Assembly: GCF_000734895.2 (NCBI RefSeq)
Contig: NZ_CP011382.1
Coordinates: forward strand, 4,938,700 to 5,002,699
DNA: 64,000 nucleotides
Reading direction: 5' to 3'
Origin: Calothrix sp. 336/3
Lineage (GTDB): Bacteria; Cyanobacteriota; Cyanobacteriia; Cyanobacteriales; Nostocaceae
Part shown: in pieces, positions 1-7,784 of the stretch
How the letters are laid out: each line of letters opens with the position of its first letter
How positions within the stretch are numbered: the first letter of the stretch is position 1
Made by a program: the position numbers and the translations under genes
Notes under the pieces: generated by a model
What the model saw: only the letters and a program-made list of their open reading frames with translations
Database searches by the model: none
Told to the model about the DNA's origin: nothing

Positions 1-289
1 CCCAGAAATGCATATTTATCATCAAATTCCGGCATGGAGATTCGAGAAAGAATATTTACTAAGTTTAATACGTTGTGTTGGTTTAAGTCGTCATCATTTA
101 CGAATGCTGAGAACTAAATCATGTTTACGCTTTTTCGCTAGTTGTGGATATTTTTTTAATGACTTGAGAAAGTTAATTTTACATTTAACAAAATACAAAA
201 AAAATAGCAGTAATTTAATCTTTGATTGTGAAAAAGAATTACTGATAAGTAGTATTATTAGTCCCTTTTATTTAAAAGCTAAGGCATAA
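1..289 (+). CDS. HpsE-like family 2 glycosyltransferase, C-terminal part (cut by window start)
   Basis: The reading frame is open from base 2 and has no start in the window, so the gene begins to the left. The visible ~95 residues match the C-terminus of the next gene: PEMHIYHQIPAWRFEKEYLL here against PEMHAYHQIPAWRLEKNYLI there, with similar spacing through to a final SSIISPFYL-type ending. The two are therefore tandem paralogs. HpsE-type enzymes are family 2 glycosyltransferases of the hormogonium polysaccharide locus known from Nostoc punctiforme. The catalytic N-terminal half is outside the window, so activity cannot be judged. The gap to the next start is only 16 bp, suggesting one operon. 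Confidence 0.75.
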   Translation, partial: PEMHIYHQIPAWRFEKEYLLSLIRCVGLSRHHLRMLRTKSCLRFFASCGYFFNDLRKLILHLTKYKKNSSNLIFDCEKELLISSIISPFYLKAKA

Positions 290-305
290 ATCATAATTTC
301 AATAT

Positions 306-1274
306 ATGTCAGATAATAATCAAGTCACATTAAACTTTTCTTTAGCTATTCCCACATATAATGGTGAGTCTCGCTTACCAAAAATATTAGTTAAACTTTC
401 TGAACAAATAAGAACTGAGGAATTCACTTGGGAAATAATTATTATTGATAATAATAGTTATGATAATACTGCTAAGGTAATTTTTGATTATCAAGAGAGA
501 CTACAAGACAAATGTATTATCCGATATGTTAGAGAAACTAGACAAGGTTTAGGATATGCGAGAGAACGGGCAATTTTAGAGGCAAAGGGAGAATTAATTG
601 GCTTTTTAGATGATGATATTATTCCTGCTCAAGATTGGATATATCAAGCTATAAAATTTGCGAAAGATAAACCCGATTTGGGAGCCTTTGGAGGTCAAAT
701 ACACGGTGATTTTGAGATAAAACCTCCAGAAAATTTTCATCGAATTGCTAGCTTTTTAGCCATTAGAGAAAGAGGAGAAAATGCAAATTTATATGACCCC
801 ATTAATTTAAGTTTACCCCCTGGTGCTGCACTAGTAGTTCGTAAAGATGTATGGAATAAAAGCGTACCCAATAAACTATTTTTTAGAGGTAGATTAGGAA
901 AATCGATGATTGGGGGTGAAGATTTTGAGATACTATTATATATTCACAAAGCTGGTTGGAAAATTTGGTATAACCCAGAGATGCATGCTTATCATCAAAT
1001 ACCTGCTTGGCGATTAGAGAAAAATTATTTAATCTCTCTAGCTCGTGGTTGTGGATTATCAATTTATCAATTAAGATTAATTAATGCAACCAAGTCTCAA
1101 TCTATTTTATTCCTGTTTAAAGTTATCTTAGGTAATCTAAAAAAAATAATTTTTCATGTTTTAAAGTACAATCATATTGTCTATACTGATGAAGTTTTTC
1201 GTGCAGAGATGGAATTTTATTTCAGTAGTATGATTAGCCCTCTATATTTTCTCAAAGCCTATATAAATAATTAA
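306..1274 (+). CDS. hpsE: HpsE-like hormogonium polysaccharide glycosyltransferase
   Basis: This 322-residue GT-A family 2 glycosyltransferase opens with a nucleotide-sugar binding strand (FSLAIPTYNGESRLPKIL, about residues 11-28). It has VDNNS-type (IIDNNSYDN) and FLDDD metal-binding motifs (about residue 100), then LPPGAALVVRK and a GGEDFEI segment near residue 200. The length and the C-terminal YHQIPAWRLEKNYLISLARG block match HpsE, needed in filamentous cyanobacteria for the polysaccharide secreted by gliding hormogonia. It is expected at the cytoplasmic face of the inner membrane. It sits between a partial paralog (16 bp upstream) and another glycosyltransferase (13 bp downstream). The family call is strong; the exact subfamily rests on remembered sequence resemblance. 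Confidence 0.8.
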   Translation: MSDNNQVTLNFSLAIPTYNGESRLPKILVKLSEQIRTEEFTWEIIIIDNNSYDNTAKVIFDYQERLQDKCIIRYVRETRQGLGYARERAILEAKGELIGFLDDDIIPAQDWIYQAIKFAKDKPDLGAFGGQIHGDFEIKPPENFHRIASFLAIRERGENANLYDPINLSLPPGAALVVRKDVWNKSVPNKLFFRGRLGKSMIGGEDFEILLYIHKAGWKIWYNPEMHAYHQIPAWRLEKNYLISLARGCGLSIYQLRLINATKSQSILFLFKVILGNLKKIIFHVLKYNHIVYTDEVFRAEMEFYFSSMISPLYFLKAYINN

Positions 1275-1287
1275 AGTATAATAAAAA

Positions 1288-2307
1288 ATGGCAAAAATTT
1301 CTGTTATTATTCCTGCATATAATAGTGAAAAAACTATTCTAGAGACTATCAAATCTGTTTTAGGACAAACTTTTATTGATTTTGAAATTATTATTGTAGA
1401 CGATGGTTCTACTGACGCAACTTTAACAAGTATTTCTCAATTTAATGATGAGAGAATAAAAGTGTTTACTCAACGGCATCAAGGTGCTAATGTATGTCGT
1501 AACTTTGGTTTATCTTGTGCAAATGGAGAGTTTGTTAGCTTTTTGGATGCAGATGATGTTTGGACTCACAATAAATTAAGTAGTCAGCTAAAGGCTTTAC
1601 AGGAAAATCTTCAAGCATCTGTAGCGTATAGCTGGACAGATTATATTGATGAGAATGGAAACTTTTTACTTTCTGGTACACATATTACTGCTAATGGACG
1701 GGTGTATGAAAAACTTTTAGTGAGTAATTTTTTGGAAAATGGTTCTAATCCTTTGATTCGTAAATCAGCAATTATAGAGTTAGGAGGATTTGATGAAAAG
1801 TTAAATGCTGCCCAAGATTGGGATATGTGGTTACGTTTAAGTAATAAGTTTGAGTTTGTTGCCGTGCCAAAAGTTCAAATTTTATACAGAAAATCTCGTA
1901 ATTCTTTATCTTCTAATCTGCATAGACAAGAAAAATCTTCTCTTCAAGTATTGGAAAAAGCATATCGTCTAAGTGATAGGGATGTACAACATCTCAGAAG
2001 TCAGAGTTTAACAAATTTATATAAGTACTTAACTTGTAAGTCATTGGAGCAACCTTATACTCGAAACAAAGCAATGTTTGCTGCTAAATTTTTGTGGAGA
2101 TTATGTATTTACGACTTCGAGAGATTTTACCATTGGCGATTATATAGTATTTTATGTATTAAAATACTCTTGATAATATTGTATCCTAGTTACCCAAGTT
2201 TGCTGATTTTTATCAAGTGTAATTTTCAGTCATTTATGGATAAGCCGATGGGAGTGAAACAAGAAATCGCTCATATCAATAATTCTAGATTCAAGAATTT
2301 TAGATAA
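1288..2307 (+). CDS. Family 2 glycosyltransferase
   Basis: The 339-residue protein starts with KISVIIPAYNSEKTILETIK and carries the classical GT2 motifs VDDGSTD (about residue 38) and FLDADD (about residue 90), followed by GGFDEKLNAAQDWDMWLRL near residue 165. These are the nucleotide-sugar, metal and acceptor-side motifs of inverting GT-A enzymes. Its sugar donor cannot be deduced. It follows the HpsE-like gene by 13 bp and precedes a pseudopilin gene, so polysaccharide assembly in the same operon is the likely role. The C-terminal third is basic and aromatic (LYSILCIKILLIILYPSYPS) and may associate with the membrane. It could be one of the other hps glycosyltransferases, but I do not recognise which. 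Confidence 0.8.
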   Translation: MAKISVIIPAYNSEKTILETIKSVLGQTFIDFEIIIVDDGSTDATLTSISQFNDERIKVFTQRHQGANVCRNFGLSCANGEFVSFLDADDVWTHNKLSSQLKALQENLQASVAYSWTDYIDENGNFLLSGTHITANGRVYEKLLVSNFLENGSNPLIRKSAIIELGGFDEKLNAAQDWDMWLRLSNKFEFVAVPKVQILYRKSRNSLSSNLHRQEKSSLQVLEKAYRLSDRDVQHLRSQSLTNLYKYLTCKSLEQPYTRNKAMFAAKFLWRLCIYDFERFYHWRLYSILCIKILLIILYPSYPSLLIFIKCNFQSFMDKPMGVKQEIAHINNSRFKNFR

Positions 2308-2323
2308 AAAGTGTATTTATCAG

Positions 2324-2968
2324 GTGCAGTTACCATTCTATTTTCAATTTCTGTATAAAAGGAAGCATGAAGCAATTAGGGGATTTACCTTGACAGAAAC
2401 ACTAATTGTGGTGTTTATTCTTGGTATTTTGAGCGCGATCGCCGCCCCTAGTTGGTTAGGTTTTATTCAGCAGCAACGTTTAAATTCTGCTCAAGACAAA
2501 ATTTACTTAGGGATGCGTCAAGCACAAAGTGAAGCGAAAAAACGTAAGCTATCTTGGCAATTTACCATTCGAGAAAATAACCAGCGAGTTCAGTGGATAG
2601 TTCATCAAGCGGATAATAATAAATTCTTGCCAGATAGTGTTTTGAATAATCAGAATCAATGGCATAATTTAGATAGTAATATTTATATAGATACAGAAAA
2701 AAATAGTAAAAATGATTATGAGACAACCCTGAGAAAGCACCCTTCTCAAAATATCTGGCGGGTTGTATATAATTATCATGGCTGCCCAATTTACAATGTG
2801 GGTGATGAATGCATTAATACTTCTTTGCAAGCTCTGGGGCAAATTACTCTATATAGTGATAGGGATGATGTGACTAGACGTTGTGTTTATGTTTCGACAA
2901 TTTTAGGAGCGATGAGAACAGGTAAAAATCAGAGTAAGGCTAATAGCAGTGATAAGTATTGCTATTAA
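2324..2968 (+). CDS. Type IV pilin-like/pseudopilin protein (GspH/FimT-like)
   Basis: The 214-residue protein has a short leader ending in a prepilin peptidase site, IRG/FTLTETLIVVFILGIL, near residue 20. The +5 glutamate and a hydrophobic helix follow, then QQQRLNSAQDKIYLGMRQAQSEAKK as in GspH/FimT minor pilins. The C-terminal globular part contains four cysteines. It starts at GTG; the nearby ATG at 2367 is out of frame. In the known hps locus, pseudopilins (HpsB-D) are encoded with the glycosyltransferases and are thought to take part in polysaccharide secretion. The position 16 bp after the glycosyltransferase gene fits that arrangement, although here the pseudopilin is downstream rather than upstream. 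It would be anchored in the inner membrane or a pseudopilus. Confidence 0.78.
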   Translation: MQLPFYFQFLYKRKHEAIRGFTLTETLIVVFILGILSAIAAPSWLGFIQQQRLNSAQDKIYLGMRQAQSEAKKRKLSWQFTIRENNQRVQWIVHQADNNKFLPDSVLNNQNQWHNLDSNIYIDTEKNSKNDYETTLRKHPSQNIWRVVYNYHGCPIYNVGDECINTSLQALGQITLYSDRDDVTRRCVYVSTILGAMRTGKNQSKANSSDKYCY

Positions 2969-3091
2969 TTATTTGTCATCATATATCAGAGTTGATACTG
3001 ATGAGATGTAATATATAAATGTAAATTCTAATTTTTAAAAGTTAGTATATATCTCTACATCACTGGCATCAAAGGTGTAATATCTGGAGAT

Positions 3092-3379
3092 TTAACTAGA
3101 TTGTATCCATTCAATTAGTGATTTTAAGTTATCATCCATTGCAGTTTCTGGAACTGTAACTGTGTGGAGCTGCCCTTGATATTCTAATGTTATTTGATAT
3201 TGAAATCTCTCAACTTGGTGAGATTGAGATAGTATTTGTGGCGGCAAATTTAAAAAATCTGTTTGTTTGAGAATTTTTGTTAACTCCTGAATACTTGTTT
3301 CTGATAAATTCTTAGTATCCACGATTTTAGTCCGAGTAACACCAGCAAAACCACCTGTTCTTTCCATGGAGATTTTCAT
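3092..3379 (-). CDS. Emfourin-like inhibitor of M4 metalloprotease
   Basis: This 95-residue protein begins MKISMERTGGFAGVTRTK. The basic residue, GGFAG and following Arg resemble the N-terminus of emfourin, the small cytoplasmic inhibitor encoded beside protealysin in Serratia and related bacteria. The rest forms a compact alternating strand/helix pattern with YQITLEYQGQLHTVTVPE in the middle and no signal peptide. It lies 162 bp downstream of the M4 protease gene on the same strand, matching the protease-inhibitor bicistron known for this family. The likely role is to keep the protease inactive inside the cell. The identification rests on the N-terminal motif, size and neighbour together. 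Confidence 0.75.
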   Translation of the reverse strand: MKISMERTGGFAGVTRTKIVDTKNLSETSIQELTKILKQTDFLNLPPQILSQSHQVERFQYQITLEYQGQLHTVTVPETAMDDNLKSLIEWIQSS

Positions 3380-3506
3380 TCTAGATTCTCCCAGTCAACA
3401 TTTATCAGATATTCAGAGATTGAAAGTTAGATGATTTTGTCTAACTCCCAAGGTTATATTGGTACATGATGGGATATTGATAATGGGATAATAAAGTAAA
3501 AAATTC

Positions 3507-3527
3507 CCTATTACCCATTACCTATTA
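3507..3527. repeat. Degenerate heptamer tandem repeat (STRR-like)
   Basis: Three consecutive 7-bp units read CCTATTA, CCCATTA and CCTATTA. They lie in the spacer between the protease and inhibitor genes, 14 bases beyond the protease stop. Short tandemly repeated heptamers like this are common between genes in heterocystous cyanobacteria. Confidence 0.6.
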
Positions 3528-3541
3528 ATCATCTATAAACA

Positions 3542-4627
3542 TCAAGTAATTACACCAACTTTTTGCCAAGCATTGCGAACAGCTTTTTGTTCATGACTTT
3601 CTTCTCCATAAAGCTCTCCAGCAACCTTAATTATCAAATTTGCTGCTTGCTGGAAATCATTGCGGGAACGTAGGCGATCGCACAAAGCAACGTACCATAT
3701 TTTACCAGTCTTCTCCCAAGCATAGCCGCCTATTTCCATGGCTGCCAGATAGAATGCATAGTTGGGAATACCAGAGTTAATATGTACCCCACCATTATCT
3801 TGAACACCGGAAAACTTATCTTTCATATGTGCTGGTTGAGGATCTTTGCCTAATACTGGATCATCATAGGCTGTTCCTGGTGCTTTCATAGAGCGAATTC
3901 CCAAACCCTTGACATTGGGAGTAAATAAACCTTCACCGATAATCCAGTCTGCTTCCTCTACTGTCTGATTTTTTACCCGTTGTTTTACCAAGGAGCCAAA
4001 AATATCAGACATCGACTCGTTTAATGCTCCAGGTTCACCAAAATAAATTAAACCTGCTTCGTACTGAGTCACTCCGTGGGTTAACTCATGTCCGATCACA
4101 TCAATCGATTTAGTAAAACGTTGGAATAATTCGCCATCTCCATCACCATATACCATCTGGTCACCATTCCAGAAAGCATTGTCATATTTGACACCGTAGT
4201 GGACAGTGGAGTCTAAGCGCAAACCCTTATCATCAATAGAATTACGCTCAAATATTTCATAGTATAAATCGTAGGTGGCGCCGGCACTATCATAAGCTTC
4301 ATTAATTGCCTCGTCTGTACTAGGAGGATCACCTTCAGCACGGACAATTTCCCCAGGGAGATTTTGAGAGTTTTTGGCATCATATATGGTACGACGCTTT
4401 TCTCCTGGAGAAGGGGCAAAATTAATCCCTCCTATGATGTCTCTTCTACCACGAAATTGCGCAGACATATTCAATGTGTGAAAAGCCCACCGACGCTGCT
4501 CCACATTCCCATTGACTACGATATTTTCGAGCATATGAGGTGGAACAATACAACAAATGGGACAACGGGAATGCTGATGATCGTGTTCACAGTCAAAACC
4601 ATCATGGTTATTTTTTTTTCCTGCCAT
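3542..4627 (-). CDS. Protealysin-like M4 family zinc metalloprotease
   Basis: This 361-residue thermolysin-family endopeptidase has the zinc motif HELTH at residues 180-184, the third zinc ligand E204 in ALNESMSD, and the catalytic histidine of VHINSGIPNYAF at about residue 282. There is no signal peptide. A short N-terminal segment rich in Cys and His leads into CIVPPHMLENI (residues 26-36), the conserved PPxxL-type element of the protealysin propeptide, rather than the long FTP/PepSY propeptide of secreted thermolysins. Protealysin-like enzymes act inside the cell or leave by an unknown route. The emfourin-like gene follows on the same strand. All catalytic residues seen are intact. Confidence 0.92.
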   Translation of the reverse strand: MAGKKNNHDGFDCEHDHQHSRCPICCIVPPHMLENIVVNGNVEQRRWAFHTLNMSAQFRGRRDIIGGINFAPSPGEKRRTIYDAKNSQNLPGEIVRAEGDPPSTDEAINEAYDSAGATYDLYYEIFERNSIDDKGLRLDSTVHYGVKYDNAFWNGDQMVYGDGDGELFQRFTKSIDVIGHELTHGVTQYEAGLIYFGEPGALNESMSDIFGSLVKQRVKNQTVEEADWIIGEGLFTPNVKGLGIRSMKAPGTAYDDPVLGKDPQPAHMKDKFSGVQDNGGVHINSGIPNYAFYLAAMEIGGYAWEKTGKIWYVALCDRLRSRNDFQQAANLIIKVAGELYGEESHEQKAVRNAWQKVGVIT

Positions 4628-4978
4628 GCAATTATTATTCCTATATATTTTAAAGAGATAATATTTATCCCGTAAGGTAGCAAGTACCGTAGCTACTTAA
4701 GTATAGAAAATAACTATATTCCCCACTTATTACATAGGAGAGAATATAATGCTCATCCATGGGGGAACTGTATCTTTTTCACTCTACTTGATAAATAGTC
4801 TCTGAGGTCTGATTTTGCTATCCTAACGAAAAGATGGCAAACCTTGACTTGATTACATATTTTTTTTAATTCTGGTTGCGTTTGAGTATGATAACTATTC
4901 TCGCAGCTTGAGATTATATGAGTGTTTTGATAACAATTTATTCTCTCAAATTTGAGTCGTATGGGATTAATTTTAAAC
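4628..4978. other. Intergenic region upstream of the M4 protease
   Basis: No gene was found in these ~350 bases. At 4682-4698 there is a short inverted repeat, AAGTA-N7-TACTT, about 55-70 bp upstream of the protease start, which could be a binding site. The rest is AT-rich and holds the presumed protease promoter and the 3' end region of the methyltransferase gene. Confidence 0.4.
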
Positions 4979-6316
4979 TTATAAATCAGGAAAAAAGGTA
5001 ATATCTTCAGGCTCTAATTTTTTCTCTTTTTTGCGATTGCGAGGTTCAATTACATGCTCAGAGACATCGTAATACTGAGACGCTTGCAGCATATTAAATT
5101 GTAATAAATTATCTTTTAATAAAGGGATTTTTTGACTAGGTTGAGACGGTGTTAAATTCAAAACTTTGATTATTTCCGTTGCTACCTTTTCCGCTAGTAA
5201 GGGTGGTACAGAATTACCGACTTGACGAAAACCATGCCATTTAGTGATGTGGAAACGGAACCAATCGGGATAGGAATGTAATCTTGCAGCTTCACGGACA
5301 GAAATGCATCTAGCTGTTTGGTAATGAATTGGTCGAGCAGATGTGAAAGCACCGCGATTTCTGGGAGTTCCTGCTCGTAATGTATTGCAAATTCCATCCT
5401 TGGTTAATCTGTAGAAACGGCTAATAGATTCGGTTTTACCTGGTTGGGTATTTTCAAAACGAATTCTAGCAGCTTGACTGTGACGGGTGCGAATACTAGA
5501 AGTGAGAATTTGGGGATTATAAATACGGGGATAGGAATAGTCATTTTCTCTAGTTGTCATACCTCGCAGAATTGCACTATAGTTACTAGGTTCCTGATAT
5601 TGGGCAAAGACAAAATCTTGAGTAATTAATTCTGGATATTCTTCGATTTCTGGTAAATCACCAATTGCTTGAAACACCGTCGGTGCAAAACTTAAATCAG
5701 GAGAATTGAGGATATATTTAGATTTTTTGCCAATATAGGGTCGGGTGCTAGAGAGCGGATATGTTGGTAAGGGTAAATCATCACGACAACCGAGGATGAA
5801 TAATCGGGTTCTATCTTGGGGAACTCCATAATTGACAGCGTTTAAAACCTGATAGTTGGTTTCAACTTTATAATTATTTTTTTGGAACTCTGTGATGATT
5901 TCTAAGATAAATTGTTGGTGTTTGCCAATTGTCAAACCGGGAACATTTTCAAAGACAAAATATTTTGGCTGTAGTTCTAAAACCAAGCGTAAAAAATGAA
6001 AGACTAAGGAATTGCGCGGGTCATCTAAAGCTCGCTTCCCAATTACAGAAAATCCTTGACAGGGTGAACCACCAAACACGACATCAATTTCCCGATTGCC
6101 AATATGAGAAAGTTGTCGAATTTCTGTTCCGGTAATTTCTGCTGCACTTTTACAAATTACAGACCATTGAGGAAAATTATATTCATGGGTAGCACAATGA
6201 ATTGGGTCTATTTCTACCGCAGCTAGCACATCAAAACCAGCTTGTTCAAAACCAAGGGTCATTCCGCCTGCACCGGCGAATAAATCTACACCGATTGGTC
6301 TTTGTCTGCTGTTCAT
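4979..6316 (-). CDS. DNA (cytosine-5-)-methyltransferase, solitary
   Basis: This 445-residue enzyme shows the ordered C5-methyltransferase motifs: motif I DLFAGAGGMTLGFEQAGF (residues 11-28), the catalytic PCQGFS with Cys86, FENVPG (about residue 122), QDRTRLF, and the C-terminal GNSVPPLLAEKVA. I chose the ATG at 6316 because the protein then begins MNSRQRPIGVDLFAG; an in-frame start at 6361 would add 15 unconserved residues. No restriction endonuclease gene is adjacent. As I remember it, the sequence resembles the solitary Synechocystis enzyme M.Ssp6803I, which methylates CGATCG, the core of HIP1. That specificity is an inference. The target recognition region is roughly residues 200-330. 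Confidence 0.9.
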   Translation of the reverse strand: MNSRQRPIGVDLFAGAGGMTLGFEQAGFDVLAAVEIDPIHCATHEYNFPQWSVICKSAAEITGTEIRQLSHIGNREIDVVFGGSPCQGFSVIGKRALDDPRNSLVFHFLRLVLELQPKYFVFENVPGLTIGKHQQFILEIITEFQKNNYKVETNYQVLNAVNYGVPQDRTRLFILGCRDDLPLPTYPLSSTRPYIGKKSKYILNSPDLSFAPTVFQAIGDLPEIEEYPELITQDFVFAQYQEPSNYSAILRGMTTRENDYSYPRIYNPQILTSSIRTRHSQAARIRFENTQPGKTESISRFYRLTKDGICNTLRAGTPRNRGAFTSARPIHYQTARCISVREAARLHSYPDWFRFHITKWHGFRQVGNSVPPLLAEKVATEIIKVLNLTPSQPSQKIPLLKDNLLQFNMLQASQYYDVSEHVIEPRNRKKEKKLEPEDITFFPDL

Positions 6317-6705
6317 TTGATGCACTCTTTCTCCTGAGTTATTTCGGTGATAAATCAACAATTCACCTCAAAACTATTGCCTATTTAAAAAATAACAAGG
6401 ATTATAGTTTTAAGTAATTTTACTAAAATATTTACATGTCAGATTCTAGTTTGTTTACAAATTTAATATCTTCTTTTGGTGTAATTAATATTGTGTAAAC
6501 ATTTACCAATTTCTAAGATTTTTAATTCACTTGACATTTTTTCTAACTATTATGAATAGAAGGCTGATATTTGATTTTTGCATGAGATTTTGTAATGTAG
6601 GGGCGTATTATGATGAACTGCATAACGCAGCTGGTGAATTATGCTTAACGCTGTCACTAATACACCCTACCTACAGATTCAAGAGGAAATAATAGATATT
6701 TTTGA
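6317..6705. other. Intergenic region between methyltransferase and metal-transport genes
   Basis: No gene was recognised. The methyltransferase promoter must lie in the right part, which is very AT-rich. The region also contains a 74-bp inverted-repeat element listed separately at 6597-6670. Confidence 0.4.
6597..6670. repeat. Imperfect inverted-repeat element, 74 bp
   Basis: The ends pair as GTAGGGGCGTATTA and TAATACACCCTAC, inverted with two mismatches, and the interior holds further small palindromes around GCATAACGC. It lies 3' of the transporter gene at 6706 and may act as a transcription terminator. It may equally be a copy of a small dispersed repeat; many cyanobacterial intergenic repeats begin GTAGGG(T/G)GCGT. 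No coding capacity. Confidence 0.45.
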
Positions 6706-7683
6706 TTATTTTTTCTGATATTGGAACTCCTGATAACTCCCTCCCAAAGCTTCTACAATTGTCCGGGTATTTCCTGCCATCATTTTGATATATGTGTCAC
6801 CTTCGGTATTCTTCGCACCGATGGAGTCAGAATACAGTTGCCTTGGTGCTAATTTTATCCCAGCTTCCTGGGCAACGGTTTGAATTAACGCCGGATTAAT
6901 GGTGGTTTCGGCAAAAATTGCTGGAACTCCAATTTTTTTGATGGACTCTACTAATTTTTGCACTGTTTGGGCACTGGGTTGTTCTTCAGTACTGATGCCG
7001 ATGAGGGTTCCTGCAACAGGTATGTTATAGGCACGTCCATAATATTGGAATGCGTCGTGGGTGGTGACGAGTTGACGTTTTGCTGGGGGAATAGTTTTCA
7101 CCTGTTGAGTAATCCAACTGTCGAGTTGGGTAAGTTCTTGGGTTAATTTTTCCGCATTTTGGGTAAATTTTTGCTTATCTGTGGGGGATAGTTGGATAAG
7201 TTCGTCACGGATTGTATTTGTCATGGCGATCGCGTTCTTGACATCACCCCAGACATGGGGATCGGGAACAACTTGTTGCTCTTTACGCAGTTGTAGAGGT
7301 TTGACGACTTCCCCCACTGCAACTTGTCGTGCTTTGGTTCCCGTTGATTTCATCAGTTTAATAATTCCTGGTTCTAAGTTAAAGCCGTTGTATAAAATCA
7401 ACTTCGCTTCTTCTAAAACCCTGGTATCACTAGGTACAGGTTCATAGACATGGGGGTCTGTACCAGGCTTCAGTATGCCTGTTAGTTGAATTTCTCCTCC
7501 CCCAACTTCCTCTGCCAAGTTAGCGATAATAGTACTAGTTGCTACAACCTTTGGTTTCTCATCTCCCTGGGGTGTAGTACTCCTAGAGTTAATTTGAGTA
7601 CAACCGTTCAACCATAACCCTAGAAAAATTCCTACTAAAGTCTGGGTGTAACGTCTTACCTGGGAATGAGTGATAGTTGCCAT
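6706..7683 (-). CDS. Metal ABC transporter substrate-binding lipoprotein (ZnuA/TroA/MntC family)
   Basis: This 325-residue cluster 9 (A-1) binding protein has a lipobox, LNGC, with Cys28 as the likely lipid-modified residue, so it is tethered in the periplasm. The four expected metal ligands are visible: His78 (DPHVYEP), His143 (DPHVWGD), His209 (LVTTHDAFQYYGRAY) and Asp286 (LYSDSIG). The third ligand is histidine, as in TroA and ZnuA, where manganese-specific MntC and PsaA have glutamate. Zinc, or broad Zn/Mn/Fe binding, is therefore at least as likely as manganese. There is no long His-rich loop. It is divergent from its ATPase and permease genes, unlike the one-strand mntCAB order of Synechocystis. 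Confidence 0.9.
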   Translation of the reverse strand: MATITHSQVRRYTQTLVGIFLGLWLNGCTQINSRSTTPQGDEKPKVVATSTIIANLAEEVGGGEIQLTGILKPGTDPHVYEPVPSDTRVLEEAKLILYNGFNLEPGIIKLMKSTGTKARQVAVGEVVKPLQLRKEQQVVPDPHVWGDVKNAIAMTNTIRDELIQLSPTDKQKFTQNAEKLTQELTQLDSWITQQVKTIPPAKRQLVTTHDAFQYYGRAYNIPVAGTLIGISTEEQPSAQTVQKLVESIKKIGVPAIFAETTINPALIQTVAQEAGIKLAPRQLYSDSIGAKNTEGDTYIKMMAGNTRTIVEALGGSYQEFQYQKK

Positions 7684-7700
7684 AGATTTTAGTAAGGTTA

Positions 7701-7756
7701 TTTCATAATCTTTTCATTTTTTAGAGTATATTATTTTCATAATCCTTTCATTTTTT
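7701..7756. promoter_or_regulatory. Candidate operator: two 22-bp direct repeats in a divergent promoter
   Basis: The 101-bp divergent spacer holds TTTCATAATC(T/C)TTTCATTTTTT twice, at 7701-7722 and 7735-7756, differing at one base and offset by 34 bp. The second copy overlaps a small palindrome, ATTAT-TTTC-ATAAT (7730-7743). A symmetric placement between the binding-protein gene and the ATPase gene fits a metal-responsive regulator that controls both directions. The regulator is unknown. Confidence 0.5.
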
Positions 7757-7784
7757 CTCAAGCTCGGAATCTAGGGGGTAGGCG

